Shown: positions 47,822 to 57,333 of the stretch, in pieces | Numbering within the stretch: the stretch's first letter is position 1 | How the letters are laid out: every line of letters starts with the position of its first letter | Source of the DNA: Flavobacterium sp. | GTDB lineage: Bacteria > Bacteroidota > Bacteroidia > Flavobacteriales > Flavobacteriaceae | DNA length: 64,000 nt | NCBI RefSeq assembly: GCF_024305175.1 | Contig: NZ_JAMWYY010000006.1 | Coordinates: 1 to 64,000 of the forward strand | Reading direction: 5' to 3' | The notes under the pieces: generated by a model | The model's input: the letters and a program-made list of their open reading frames with translations, nothing else | Told to the model about the DNA's origin: nothing | The model's database searches: none | Translations under genes and position numbers: made by a program

Positions 47822-49588
47822 TTACTTCTCTCCTTTTTCCATTCTTTCTTTAAGTTCAGCAAGTGCATCAATATCACCAAGGGTGGTTTTCTCTGCATTG
47901 TTGTTAGAAGAGTTAGACTCTTGTGCAGTCCTTACATTTTTCTCTTCTTCATCTTTAAAAGTAGCAGTGTGCGATGCAACTACCCTTTTAAATTCTTTGT
48001 TGAACTCAATTACTTTAAAGTCGGCAGATTCTCCTTTTTTAAGTTTCTTTCCGTCTTCTTTCTCAAGGTGGCGAGATGGTATAAAGGCAACGATATCATC
48101 GTTAAACTCTACAGTAGCGCCTTTATCAACAATTTCAGATATCTCACCTGTGTGTATAGTACCTACAGCGAAAGAATCCTCATATTTATCCCAAGGGTTA
48201 GCCTGGGTTTGTTTGTGGCCAAGAGAAAGCTTGCGGCCTTCAACATCAAGCTCAAGAACTACAACATCGAGCTTATCGCCAACGTTTACAAACTCACTTG
48301 GGTGCTTAATCTTCTTAGTCCATGAAAGGTCTGAGATGTAGATTAGGCCGTCGATACCTTCTTCAAGCTCAACGAATATACCAAAGTTTGTAAAGTTCCT
48401 AACAATACCTGTGTGCTTAGAGCCAACAGGATATTTAGAAGTAATGTCAGTCCAAGGATCCTGAGAAAGTTGCTTAATGCCAAGAGACATTTTACGGTCA
48501 TCCCTGTCAAGGGTAAGGATAACAGCCTCAACTTCGTCACCCACTTTTACGAAATCCTGGGCAGAACGCAGGTGCGTAGACCAAGACATTTCGCTTACGT
48601 GGATAAGGCCTTCCACACCTTCGGCAACTTCGATAAACGCACCGTAGTCAGCAATAACCACTACTTTACCTTTAACTTTATCACCTACAGAAAGGTTTGC
48701 GTCAAGCGCATCCCACGGATGCGGGTGAAGCTGCTTAAGACCAAGCTGGATACGTGTTTTCTCATCATCAAAGTCAAGGATAACAACGTTAAGCTTCTGG
48801 TCAAGCTCAAGCACTTCGCTCGGGTGGTTGATACGGCTCCAGGAAAGGTCGGTGATGTGGATAAGACCATCAACACCTCCAAGGTCGATGAATACACCGT
48901 ATGAAGTAATGTTTTTAACAACACCTTCAAGTACCTGGCCTTTTTCAAGCTGCCCGATGATCTCTTTTTTCTGGATCTCGATATCAGCTTCGATAAGCGC
49001 TTTGTGAGATACTACTACGTTTTTGAATTCGTGGTTGATTTTAACAACTTTGAACTCCATAGTTTTATTTACATACTGATCGTAATCCCTGATTGGTTTT
49101 ACGTCTATCTGAGAACCCGGAAGGAATGCTTCAATACCAAAAACGTCTACAATCATACCGCCTTTAGTCCTGCACTTAACAAAACCATTAACGATTTCTC
49201 CTGTTTCGTTAGCATTGATAACCCTGTCCCAAGCCTTAATTGTACGTGCTTTTTTGTGAGAAAGTACAAGCTGTCCTGATTTATCTTCACGAACATCTAT
49301 AAGTACCTCTACTTTGTCCCCAACTTTAAGGTTAGGGTTGTAACGGAATTCGTTAAGTGATATAACACCTTCCGATTTTGCGTTGATATCAACAATAGCA
49401 TCCCTGTCAGTGATTCTTACTACAGTACCTTCAACCACCTCATCACTGTCGGTATCTATAAAGGTTTTTGCAACTAAATCTTCAAACTCCTTCAGGTTGT
49501 TTTCATCTACCGGGTCTATACCTTCTTCAAAGTTGTGCCAGTTAAACTCCTGCAGAAATTCTTCTTTTGTTTTTGTTTGTTCAGACAT
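47822..49588 (-). CDS. rpsA: 30S ribosomal protein S1
   Basis: A 588-residue protein with repeated S1 domains. The first is near residues 55-115 ('VRITDRDAIVDINAKSEGVI'); later ones show 'TSYGVFIDLGGVDGLIHITDLSW', 'ADYGAFIEVAEGVEGLIHVSEMSW', 'TNFGIFVELEEGIDGLIYISDLSW' and a degenerate last one ('VDKGATVEFNDDIVAFIPS'). It binds mRNA to the 30S subunit; six domains fit the length. The acidic, low-complexity C-terminus is typical of Bacteroidota. It has a strong promoter and a structured leader (see next feature). Confidence 0.96.
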   Translation of the reverse strand: MSEQTKTKEEFLQEFNWHNFEEGIDPVDENNLKEFEDLVAKTFIDTDSDEVVEGTVVRITDRDAIVDINAKSEGVISLNEFRYNPNLKVGDKVEVLIDVREDKSGQLVLSHKKARTIKAWDRVINANETGEIVNGFVKCRTKGGMIVDVFGIEAFLPGSQIDVKPIRDYDQYVNKTMEFKVVKINHEFKNVVVSHKALIEADIEIQKKEIIGQLEKGQVLEGVVKNITSYGVFIDLGGVDGLIHITDLSWSRINHPSEVLELDQKLNVVILDFDDEKTRIQLGLKQLHPHPWDALDANLSVGDKVKGKVVVIADYGAFIEVAEGVEGLIHVSEMSWSTHLRSAQDFVKVGDEVEAVILTLDRDDRKMSLGIKQLSQDPWTDITSKYPVGSKHTGIVRNFTNFGIFVELEEGIDGLIYISDLSWTKKIKHPSEFVNVGDKLDVVVLELDVEGRKLSLGHKQTQANPWDKYEDSFAVGTIHTGEISEIVDKGATVEFNDDIVAFIPSRHLEKEDGKKLKKGESADFKVIEFNKEFKRVVASHTATFKDEEEKNVRTAQESNSSNNNAEKTTLGDIDALAELKERMEKGEK

Positions 49589-49740
49589 GTCTGATTCTTA
49601 AATATTTGTATCCTGTGTTAACCGGGGTTTCATACGGCAGTAAACAACAGAAGTGTTTTACATTTTATAAGTTACACCTTAAGGAAACCCATATCCGCCA
49701 AAAGGTGTGCAAAAGTACAACTATTTTTTTGATATACAAA
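49589..49740 (-). promoter_or_regulatory. rpsA promoter and structured 5' leader
   Basis: On the minus strand TTTG (49740-49737), 19 bases, then TACTTTTG (49717-49710). The leader from about 49705 to 49589 contains a stem of ACACCTT (49708-49702) with AAGGTGT (49681-49675). A leader of about 115 bases with such a stem is a plausible site for S1 autoregulation. Confidence 0.7.
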
Positions 49741-49918
49741 CAAATAGTATGCCTTAAGCGCCACTAATACCCTCACAAAGCAGAACGTAATTACAAAATT
49801 GTTTTATATATAACTTTTAACTACAAAAAAATTAACAATGTTTTATACAGAATATTTTAATTATCTTAGTCAACGGAAAAAAACCTGAAAAATTAAGAGG
49901 GAAACTTAATTTTTTGCT
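49741..49918. other. Gene-free AT-rich spacer between rpsA promoter and type IX cargo gene
   Basis: Together with the rpsA leader this is the longest gap in the window (330 bases, 49589-49918). Apart from the rpsA promoter and leader it has AT-rich DNA; near-match TATCTTAG at 49862-49869 may be the -7 element of the gene at 49919. No RNA gene or small frame was supported. Confidence 0.6.
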
Positions 49919-52900
49919 ATGAAACTACTTTATGACATGACAGGCACCGCCAATTGTCGTGCACATACTCTTTGTAAGATTTGTGTCCTGATACTTGTAT
50001 GGTTTTTTCCGCTAACACTACAGGCACAAGAGCTTGAGCTTTCTGTTGCTGTAACCAACGAAACCTGCCCCGGTAATGGCTCGCTTTCATTTACGGTTAC
50101 CAATGCCGCACCTGCACCCCCTGTAAATTTCCAGGTTTTTGCACTACCCAATACTACAACACCCATTTATAACAATACCGGTACTACCGTTAGCAACCTC
50201 ACCGATGGTGACTATCTTGTAATAGCTACGCAAACTGTTAACGGCAATACAAGTACCGCAGAGCAGGAAGTTACAGTTTTAAACGAAATTGAAGCACTAG
50301 ATTATCAGGTAACAAGCTCTGCCAGCATCTGTAACGACGGGGTTATATATATACAGGTAAGCCAGGGTAACCCGGTTAGCTACGAAATACTTACAGGCCC
50401 GGTTACCGTGGCACCCCAGCAATCTGATAATTTTGAAGGGCTTCCCGCAGGGGTATATTCCGTAAGGGTAATAGATGCGTGCGGAGAGGGTATTGTAAAG
50501 ACGGTCACCGTACTTTCGGCGGCATCAGTACTATCTATAAGCAACGGCATCTTTCCTGATACGGCACTGCCAGCGTGCGACTTGATAACATTGAGGCATA
50601 CTATAGATCCGGAAGACCCCGATACCCCAATGGTTTTACCCATTACGGCAGTTTTTACCCTATACCCGCCTGACGGAAGCGACCCTATAACCTATACTGC
50701 GACTGCGGTGGGTGCTCAGTCACCCCCACAAATGCTTGTACAAATTGAAATCCCCTTCTATTACGATACCAATTATTATTATGATGTAGTGTTTACCGAC
50801 GGTTGCGGCACAACCTATAACATGCCTAATAACCTGGTACGGCAAAAACTAACTGTTGTAGGGGGCTTTGATAATGCCGGGTGCGGGTATAAATTTTTAC
50901 TGCTTAACATTTTTAAGTATGTTGCCCCCTATACTATAGAGTTTACAGAATTTCCCGATGGCTTTAACCCTGAAGAGCTAAACACTGAACATCCTGATTT
51001 CTCGGGAAACCTAGTTCAGTATGGAGGTGATGGGGTACCTGTACCATATGGCATATATGAGTTTACTGTTACAGATGCCTGCGGACGCTCTGAAGATATA
51101 AGTATTGAACTGGAAGAATTTGAACCCGAGGCTGAGGCCGGCGTATTTAACAGTGATTGCGAAAACAACCTGGGCCGCACCATAATTACTGTACCTGGAT
51201 TTGTATTAATTGGCGGATTAATTGTAGATGCTCCTGCAGAGTTTACAGAGAATAATGAAATGCCGTTTGATTTATCAGGTTATGTAAACCCGGATGATGC
51301 TGTAGAAATTGGCGGTTTGCCACCCGGCACCTATATGTTTGAAGTGGAAGATGATTGCGGAAACATTTATCCTAAAGAAGTTATTATACCTGATTTTTCG
51401 GCCGGTGGGATAAGCCCGATAGCGCGGCCGGATTGTACCGAGGGTTTAGGCACACTTAGGGTTGGCGGTAATTATGCGCTCACTTCTGCCATTGTTACGG
51501 TAGCGCCGCCGGAGTTTGGTACAACACCTTTTGATGCAGCCGCATATATATCCAATCTCGGCACATTATATATGGACAACCTGCCGCCAGGTCAGTATAA
51601 AGTTAAGGTTACTACTAATTGTACTGCCGAAACAGAGGTATCATCTAATGTTCCGGCATATACCGTAACAGAATCTGCGGTTGAAGTAACGCGATATTGC
51701 GGTTCATTCGATGTCGGCCTGCAACACACCAGTAATGCCAGTGTTTCGCTTTCCTTCTGGTTTCAGAAATTAATTAATCCCGAAACGGGAGAATGGGGGC
51801 ATCCTACAACTAATAACATTTATACCGAAGGCATTGAGCCTACCGATCTGGACTCAAAAGAAATGATTAATGGTGAAACTTTATACACCAACATTACTAC
51901 CGGTAAATTTCGTGTAATTAAAGTGTTCCAGACCTTTGGCAGCGGTGAACCTACCAAAACCTGCATTGAAGTACTTGAAGAATTTGAGTTTTATGACAAT
52001 CTTGAAATTTTAGGGGTAAGCAGCCTGACCTGTGCGGGCGATATTGCCGACATAGAGGTTAATGCAGTTGGAGCCGAGCCTATGCAATACCGTATTATAG
52101 AAAAAAATGGTGATACTTCCTTTATCATAGATAACGGCAACAACAATATATTTACAGGATTAGAGTCGGCGTCCTACAAGGTAAGGGTTGACGACCCCTG
52201 CGGCAATTTTGATACATGGTCTTTTAATGTTGCCGATTTGCCATCGCTTGTGTATGCATCTACCCCGCCCGACCTTGAGCGTTGCGATGATGGGGATGAT
52301 GACACTGAAACTTTTGATCTTTCTGTACAGGATGACCTTGTTATTGACGGGCAGGATATAAATAATGTAACGCTTACCTACCACAGCTCCCTTACTGATG
52401 CAGAAAATGGTACTAATGCCCTGGCTGATAATTATGCAGCAACTACAGGCACAACTACACTATATGCGAGGATAACCAGCAATGCAGATGCAGATTGTAT
52501 TGCAATTACGGCTTTTGATATTATTGTGAGGCAGTTACCACAGTTTAATATGGATAATGAATGGACAATTTGTGAAGGAGAAAGTATACTTATTGTTTCT
52601 GATGCCGGCTTTGAAAGTTATTTATGGTCTACCGGGGCCACCACACGGAATATTATTGTAAGTGAAGGAGGTACTTATACTTTAACCGTAGAAAATCAAT
52701 ATGGATGCGAAGCTACAAATGAAATAATTGTTACAGAGTCTTCTGCACCTGAGATAGTGAGCATAAAAATAGAAGACTGGACTGATGAAGATAATGTTAT
52801 AACCGTCCTTTTAGAAGATAATGCTAACATTCAAAACTTCGAGTATTCTTTAGATGGTATAAACTATCAGGATAGTAATACTTTCACGGGGCTGCCACCC

Positions 52901-53224
52901 GGCCCGTATAATGTGCATGTAAGAGATAAATATAATTGCGGGGGTGATGTTGGAGAGACTTTCCTGCTTACTTACCCTAAGTTCTTTACACCCAACGGAG
53001 ATAACATTAATGATACCTGGAGGATAGCCTATGCTATAAAGGAGCCAAACATGAAGGTGTTTATTTTTGACCGCTATGGTAAGGTTATAACATCATTTGG
53101 TGCGAACAGCCAGGGTTGGGATGGTACCTTTAACGGCAACAAACTGCCCAGCACAGACTACTGGTTTGTAGTAGTCCGCGAAAACGGAAAAGAATATAAA
53201 GGCCATTTCTCTATGGTAAGATAA
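49919..53224 (+). CDS. Large secreted protein with type IX (type B) sorting signal
   Basis: An 1101-residue protein. A long signal region (about 1-37, ends 'LTLQAQ') is followed by many related beta-sandwich repeats, each with a 'V.D.CG' pattern ('VRVIDACGEG', 'FTVTDACGRS', 'FEVEDDCGN', 'VRVDDPCGN'), as in SprB-like or adhesin-type cargo. The end is a CHU_C type B domain: 'YPKFFTPNGDNINDTWRI', 'FIFDRYGKVI', 'GWDGTFNGNKLPSTDYWFVV', 'YKGHFSMVR'. It would be secreted by T9SS and bound to the cell surface or released. Repeats suggest adhesion or motility. Confidence 0.9.
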   Translation: MKLLYDMTGTANCRAHTLCKICVLILVWFFPLTLQAQELELSVAVTNETCPGNGSLSFTVTNAAPAPPVNFQVFALPNTTTPIYNNTGTTVSNLTDGDYLVIATQTVNGNTSTAEQEVTVLNEIEALDYQVTSSASICNDGVIYIQVSQGNPVSYEILTGPVTVAPQQSDNFEGLPAGVYSVRVIDACGEGIVKTVTVLSAASVLSISNGIFPDTALPACDLITLRHTIDPEDPDTPMVLPITAVFTLYPPDGSDPITYTATAVGAQSPPQMLVQIEIPFYYDTNYYYDVVFTDGCGTTYNMPNNLVRQKLTVVGGFDNAGCGYKFLLLNIFKYVAPYTIEFTEFPDGFNPEELNTEHPDFSGNLVQYGGDGVPVPYGIYEFTVTDACGRSEDISIELEEFEPEAEAGVFNSDCENNLGRTIITVPGFVLIGGLIVDAPAEFTENNEMPFDLSGYVNPDDAVEIGGLPPGTYMFEVEDDCGNIYPKEVIIPDFSAGGISPIARPDCTEGLGTLRVGGNYALTSAIVTVAPPEFGTTPFDAAAYISNLGTLYMDNLPPGQYKVKVTTNCTAETEVSSNVPAYTVTESAVEVTRYCGSFDVGLQHTSNASVSLSFWFQKLINPETGEWGHPTTNNIYTEGIEPTDLDSKEMINGETLYTNITTGKFRVIKVFQTFGSGEPTKTCIEVLEEFEFYDNLEILGVSSLTCAGDIADIEVNAVGAEPMQYRIIEKNGDTSFIIDNGNNNIFTGLESASYKVRVDDPCGNFDTWSFNVADLPSLVYASTPPDLERCDDGDDDTETFDLSVQDDLVIDGQDINNVTLTYHSSLTDAENGTNALADNYAATTGTTTLYARITSNADADCIAITAFDIIVRQLPQFNMDNEWTICEGESILIVSDAGFESYLWSTGATTRNIIVSEGGTYTLTVENQYGCEATNEIIVTESSAPEIVSIKIEDWTDEDNVITVLLEDNANIQNFEYSLDGINYQDSNTFTGLPPGPYNVHVRDKYNCGGDVGETFLLTYPKFFTPNGDNINDTWRIAYAIKEPNMKVFIFDRYGKVITSFGANSQGWDGTFNGNKLPSTDYWFVVVRENGKEYKGHFSMVR

Positions 53225-53316
53225 TGACATAAAACTACTTATATAAAGTTTACGTATATAAATACAGCCGCAAGAACAAAATTGCATTGCGCCGTAATTA
53301 AATTTGTGTTAGACGC

Positions 53317-53346
53317 AAAACGGGCTGCCATTAAGGCAGCCCGTTT
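53317..53346. terminator. Bidirectional terminator after the type B cargo gene
   Basis: AAAACGGGCTGCC and GGCAGCCCGTTTT form a 13-bp stem with five-base loop between convergent genes. Confidence 0.9.
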
Positions 53347-53371
53347 TCGGTTTAATATGCTGTTTTGTTAT

Positions 53372-53566
53372 TTATGCTCTTGAATCGTCTCTTGTACGCT
53401 TTACAAGCCCTATACCAGCAATAAAAAAGATAAGGCCAACAATACCATATACAGCAGTTGTTTTTATACTGTATTCTCCTGTAGAAGTGTTGGCAAATAT
53501 ATATGCGGCATAAATTAAGGCTCCGGCTCCCAACACGGTAAGTAAAGCCCCGAATATTCTTTTCAT
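53372..53566 (-). CDS. Small membrane protein, two helices
   Basis: A 64-residue protein starting MKRIFGALLTVLGAGALIYAA. Two predicted helices (about 3-22 and 34-54) and a basic-acidic tail 'KRTRDDSRA'. Starts two and twelve codons earlier (53572 and 53602) are possible; the shorter one is preferred because the family of small Flavobacterium proteins begins with MKR. Function unknown. The following 294 bases to 53860 hold no further gene or clear signal. Confidence 0.72.
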   Translation of the reverse strand: MKRIFGALLTVLGAGALIYAAYIFANTSTGEYSIKTTAVYGIVGLIFFIAGIGLVKRTRDDSRA

Positions 53567-53860
53567 GTTCATAATAATAAGGTTTTTAGGTTTGTCATAC
53601 AAATTTCATCCTAAGAAAACAGAAGTCATACTTAATTTTTAAAACTTTAACTCATAAAGATTATTTAATGCTGTGAACACCTTATTATTTTGCACATATC
53701 TAAAAACCTTTATTTACTGGTATTACGTATAATATTGTAAGTCTTGTATTGCAAAATAATACTTAATTAAAAGTTATTTATTCATAAAGTACTAAGATAT
53801 AAGCGTTTAAATACTGAAATTGCATACCTGTTTAAGAAACACTTTTAAATATTATTGATT

Positions 53861-54103
53861 ATGAAACTATTATACATCTTCCTGACATTTATTGCTGCTA
53901 TAGTGGGTGGTTACCTTATAATCAACGATTTTAATTTTGATAACACCTCATTCAGCAACTACCTGATAAATGCCTTATTCATTGTTTTACTATCCTGCCT
54001 TGTGCTGATAGGCATTGTATATAGTATCTCTGTAAAGAGAAGGAAAAACAGCAAGGATATCATGACAATACGGCAATATTACCAGTACAAAAGCATACGA
54101 TAA
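53861..54103 (+). CDS. Small membrane protein, two helices
   Basis: An 80-residue protein starting MKLLYIFLTFIAAIVGGYLI. Two predicted helices (about 2-21 and 37-58) and a basic cytosolic tail 'SVKRRKNSKDIMTIRQYYQYKS'. A TTG two codons earlier is possible but the ATG is preferred. No family recognised. A strong terminator follows. Confidence 0.7.
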   Translation: MKLLYIFLTFIAAIVGGYLIINDFNFDNTSFSNYLINALFIVLLSCLVLIGIVYSISVKRRKNSKDIMTIRQYYQYKSIR

Positions 54104-54123
54104 AAACCTGCTCACAAAGTAAA

Positions 54124-54151
54124 AAAATACCTGCCGGATGGCAGGTATTTT
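54124..54151. terminator. Bidirectional terminator between the small gene and clpB
   Basis: AAAATACCTGCC and GGCAGGTATTTT form a 12-bp stem with a four-base loop GGAT. T runs occur on both sides. Confidence 0.9.
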
Positions 54152-54172
54152 TTGTTATATGCAACTCAATGT

Positions 54173-56779
54173 TCAGTTTGCTGCAATATCGCTCTGGTTA
54201 CGAAATACAAGTTCGCCGTCAAAACTGTCAAGCAGTATGATACTGTCTGTAGTTACTTTACCTGAAAGTATTTCTTTAGAAAGTTGGTTCATAACCTCTT
54301 TCTGAATAACACGCTTTACAGGGCGTGCGCCAAAATCAGGGTCATAACCTTTTTTGGAAAGATAATCTATAGCTTCCGGTGTGGCATCAAGCGTAATGCT
54401 TTGCTTTGCCAGCAGTTTGGTAACCGATTTAAGCTGAAGCCTTACAATCTCCCTGATGTTTTCCTGGTTTAGCGGGGTAAACATAACAATATCATCAATA
54501 CGGTTGATGAACTCCGGCCTTACTGTTTGTTTAAGCAAGCCCAGTACTTCTGTTTTGGCTGCTTCTGTGGCTGCTTCAATATCACCTTTCAGGTTCTCAA
54601 ATTTCTCCTGTATAATGCCGCTGCCCATGTTACTGGTCATTATTATGATGCTGTTCTTAAAGTCAGCAAGGCGGCCTTTATTATCAGTCAGGCGGCCTTC
54701 ATCAAGTACCTGTAGCAGTATGTTGAATGTATCAGGGTGCGCTTTTTCAATTTCGTCGAGCAGTACTACACTATATGGTTTTCTCCTTACAGCCTCCGTT
54801 AGCTGACCGCCTTCCTCATAGCCCACATACCCCGGGGGCGCACCCACAAGGCGGCTCACGCTGTGGCGTTCCTGGTACTCGCTCATGTCTATACGGGTCA
54901 TGGCATTTTCATCATCAAACAGGTAAGAGGCCAAGGCTTTGGCAAGCTCAGTTTTACCTACACCCGTTGTACCCAGAAACAGGAACGAGCCTATGGGTTT
55001 CTTCTGGTCCTGAAGCCCTGCACGGCTGCGCCTAACGGCATCACTAACGGCTTGTATGGCTTCCTCCTGCCCTACCACGCGCCTGTGCAGCTCATCTTCA
55101 AGGTTAAGCAGCTTTTCGCGCTCGCTTTGCAGCATTTTTGTTACAGGTATCCCTGTCCATTTGGCTACAACCTCGGCTATATCCTCATGCGTTACCTCCT
55201 CTTTTATAAGGCTCTGCCCTTTCTGGCTTTCCTGTAGCTGCTGTTGCAGTTTGTCAAGCTGTTCCTGTGCCTCTTTTATTTTACCATAGCGCAGCTCTGC
55301 TACTTTGCCGTAATCGCCTTCACGTTCGGCTCTTTCGGCTTCCAGCTTATAGTTTTCTATATCCGTTTTGGTAGCCTGTATGTTATCTACCACATCTTTT
55401 TCACTTTTCCAGCGGGCATAAACCTCATTGCGTTCTTCTTTAAGATTGGCAAGCTCAAGCCCTAATGATTTCAGCTTCGCCTCATCATTTTCGCGTTTAA
55501 TAGCTTCAATCTCAATTTCAAGCTGCATGATCTTGCGGTCTAAAACATCAAGCTCTTCCGGCTTAGAGTTTATCTCCATACGAAGTTTACTGGCAGCCTC
55601 GTCCATAAGGTCGATAGCTTTATCCGGCAGGAAACGATTGGTTATATACCGTTGCGAAAGCTCTACCGCGGCTATAATGGCATCGTCTTTTATGCGTACC
55701 TGGTGGTGTGCTTCATATTTTTCCTTAATGCCTCGCAGTATAGAAATGGCACTCTCTGTATCAGGTTCATCTACCAAAACTTTCTGGAAACGCCTTTCTA
55801 ACGCTTTATCCTTTTCAAAATACTTCTGGTACTCATCAAGTGTAGTGGCTCCTATAGCACGTAACTCTCCGCGGGCAAGGGCCGGTTTTAATATATTAGC
55901 GGCATCCATAGCGCCCTCGCCACCGCCTGCACCTACAAGCGTGTGTATCTCATCTATAAACAGTACAATATCGCCCTCGGCAGATGTTACTTCTTTTACT
56001 ACCGATTTAAGCCTTTCCTCAAATTCGCCTTTGTATTTGGCACCTGCTATAAGTGCACCCATATCAAGCGAATACACAACCTTGTTTTTAAGATTTTCAG
56101 GCACATCACCCTGAATAATACGGTGTGCAAGGCCCTCGGCTATGGCGGTTTTACCAACACCCGGCTCGCCTACCAGCATCGGGTTGTTCTTTGTGCGGCG
56201 GGACAGAATCTGCAACACACGGCGTATTTCTTCATCACGGCCTATTACCGGATCAAGTTTACCGTCATTTGCAAGTTGATTCAGATTTTTGGCATATTTG
56301 TTTAGTGCATTATAGGTTTCCTCGGCACTGGCCGATGTTACACGCTCACCCTTGCGCAGCTCGTCTATGGCTGCTTTAAGTCCTTTTTCGGTTACGCCCT
56401 GGTCTTTAAGTATTTGTGCTACCTTGCTCCTGCTGTTAAATATAGCAAGCAAAAGGTGCTCTACCGATACAAACTCATCATTCATTTTACGGGCAATGTT
56501 GCTTGCCTCGTTAAGCGCTGTGCCTGCATCGCGCGAAAGCGACATGTCGCCCCCCTGAACTTTTGGGAAGCTTTGCAGGGTACTGTCTAAAACCTGGCTG
56601 AAAAGGCTTACATTTACATTCAGTTTTTTAAGCAAAAACGGCGTTACGTTTTCATCAACTTCAAGAATAGCTTTTATTATGTGTTCATTTTCTATCTGTT
56701 GATGCCCATAGCTTTGCGCTATTTGCTGTGTACGCTGTATTGCTTCCTGTGATTTTATAGTAAAATTGGCAAAATTCAT
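54173..56779 (-). CDS. clpB: ATP-dependent chaperone ClpB
   Basis: An 868-residue protein with an N-domain (1-145), NBD1 Walker A '[17 protein letters not shown]' (about 206-222), the middle coiled coil M-domain (about 400-530, rich in Glu, Lys and Arg), NBD2 Walker A '[15 protein letters not shown]' (about 604-618) and sensor region '[18 protein letters not shown]'. It rescues aggregated proteins with DnaK. Full length and all motifs are intact. It is divergent from ytxJ; no heat-shock promoter could be read with confidence. Confidence 0.96.
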   Translation of the reverse strand: MNFANFTIKSQEAIQRTQQIAQSYGHQQIENEHIIKAILEVDENVTPFLLKKLNVNVSLFSQVLDSTLQSFPKVQGGDMSLSRDAGTALNEASNIARKMNDEFVSVEHLLLAIFNSRSKVAQILKDQGVTEKGLKAAIDELRKGERVTSASAEETYNALNKYAKNLNQLANDGKLDPVIGRDEEIRRVLQILSRRTKNNPMLVGEPGVGKTAIAEGLAHRIIQGDVPENLKNKVVYSLDMGALIAGAKYKGEFEERLKSVVKEVTSAEGDIVLFIDEIHTLVGAGGGEGAMDAANILKPALARGELRAIGATTLDEYQKYFEKDKALERRFQKVLVDEPDTESAISILRGIKEKYEAHHQVRIKDDAIIAAVELSQRYITNRFLPDKAIDLMDEAASKLRMEINSKPEELDVLDRKIMQLEIEIEAIKRENDEAKLKSLGLELANLKEERNEVYARWKSEKDVVDNIQATKTDIENYKLEAERAEREGDYGKVAELRYGKIKEAQEQLDKLQQQLQESQKGQSLIKEEVTHEDIAEVVAKWTGIPVTKMLQSEREKLLNLEDELHRRVVGQEEAIQAVSDAVRRSRAGLQDQKKPIGSFLFLGTTGVGKTELAKALASYLFDDENAMTRIDMSEYQERHSVSRLVGAPPGYVGYEEGGQLTEAVRRKPYSVVLLDEIEKAHPDTFNILLQVLDEGRLTDNKGRLADFKNSIIIMTSNMGSGIIQEKFENLKGDIEAATEAAKTEVLGLLKQTVRPEFINRIDDIVMFTPLNQENIREIVRLQLKSVTKLLAKQSITLDATPEAIDYLSKKGYDPDFGARPVKRVIQKEVMNQLSKEILSGKVTTDSIILLDSFDGELVFRNQSDIAAN

Positions 56780-56907
56780 ATTCTGATTGTTTAAATTTGA
56801 TATGAGAATTTCAATTAATATTCCAATAAGTAAAATCTGACTTTTTGACTGTAAAATAGCTGTATTTTAGCAACTTAGCAGTCAAAATGTCGCGTCAACA
56901 CTATAAT

Positions 56908-57300
56908 ATGGGCTTTTTAGATAATATTTTCGGAAATAATGACAGTAAAGTTACTTCATCTGAAACGGTAAAGTGGAATGAATTAACAGAAATACAACAA
57001 CTGGAAGCTATAGTGGCAGAGTCTTTTGATGTGCCTGTGCTGGTATTTAAGCATAGCACACGTTGCAGCATAAGCCGCATGGCATTGCGCAATTTTGAAC
57101 GCGAATATGCCATTGAGGATGATAAGCTGAAACCTTACTTCCTTGACCTTTTAGAGCACAGGGACATCAGTAATGTAATTGCAGCTACGTTTGGCGTGAC
57201 CCATCAGTCGCCGCAGGTTGTACTCATAAAAGACGGAAAAGCAGTTTATGATGCTTCGCACAGTGATATTGAAGCCGAAGATATTAAGAGCAGGTTATAA
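56908..57300 (+). CDS. ytxJ: Bacillithiol system redox-active protein YtxJ
   Basis: A 130-residue thioredoxin-fold protein. Start MGFLDNIFGNNDS at 56908 is preferred; an upstream ATG at 56887 adds seven residues. The active-site region 'VFKHSTRCSISRMALRNFE' carries a single cysteine in a CSIS (CxxS) motif, as in bacilliredoxin-like YtxJ, and 'TFGVTHQSPQVVLIKDGKAV' has the cis-proline. It likely removes bacillithiol from S-bacillithiolated proteins. It supports the presence of bacillithiol in this organism. Confidence 0.93.
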   Translation: MGFLDNIFGNNDSKVTSSETVKWNELTEIQQLEAIVAESFDVPVLVFKHSTRCSISRMALRNFEREYAIEDDKLKPYFLDLLEHRDISNVIAATFGVTHQSPQVVLIKDGKAVYDASHSDIEAEDIKSRL

Positions 57301-57330
57301 AAGAAACGGGCACCAATGGCGCCCGTTCTT
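57301..57330 (+). terminator. Terminator after ytxJ
   Basis: AACGGGC and GCCCGTT form the core stem with a nine-base loop; a T run follows. It is also just beyond the stop codon of the convergent gene at 57334. Confidence 0.8.
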
Positions 57331-57333
57331 TTT

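Noticed and set aside
47666..48325. 219-codon plus-strand frame
   Set aside because: It is antisense to the end of rpsA and has low-complexity, cysteine and phenylalanine-rich content without a known fold.
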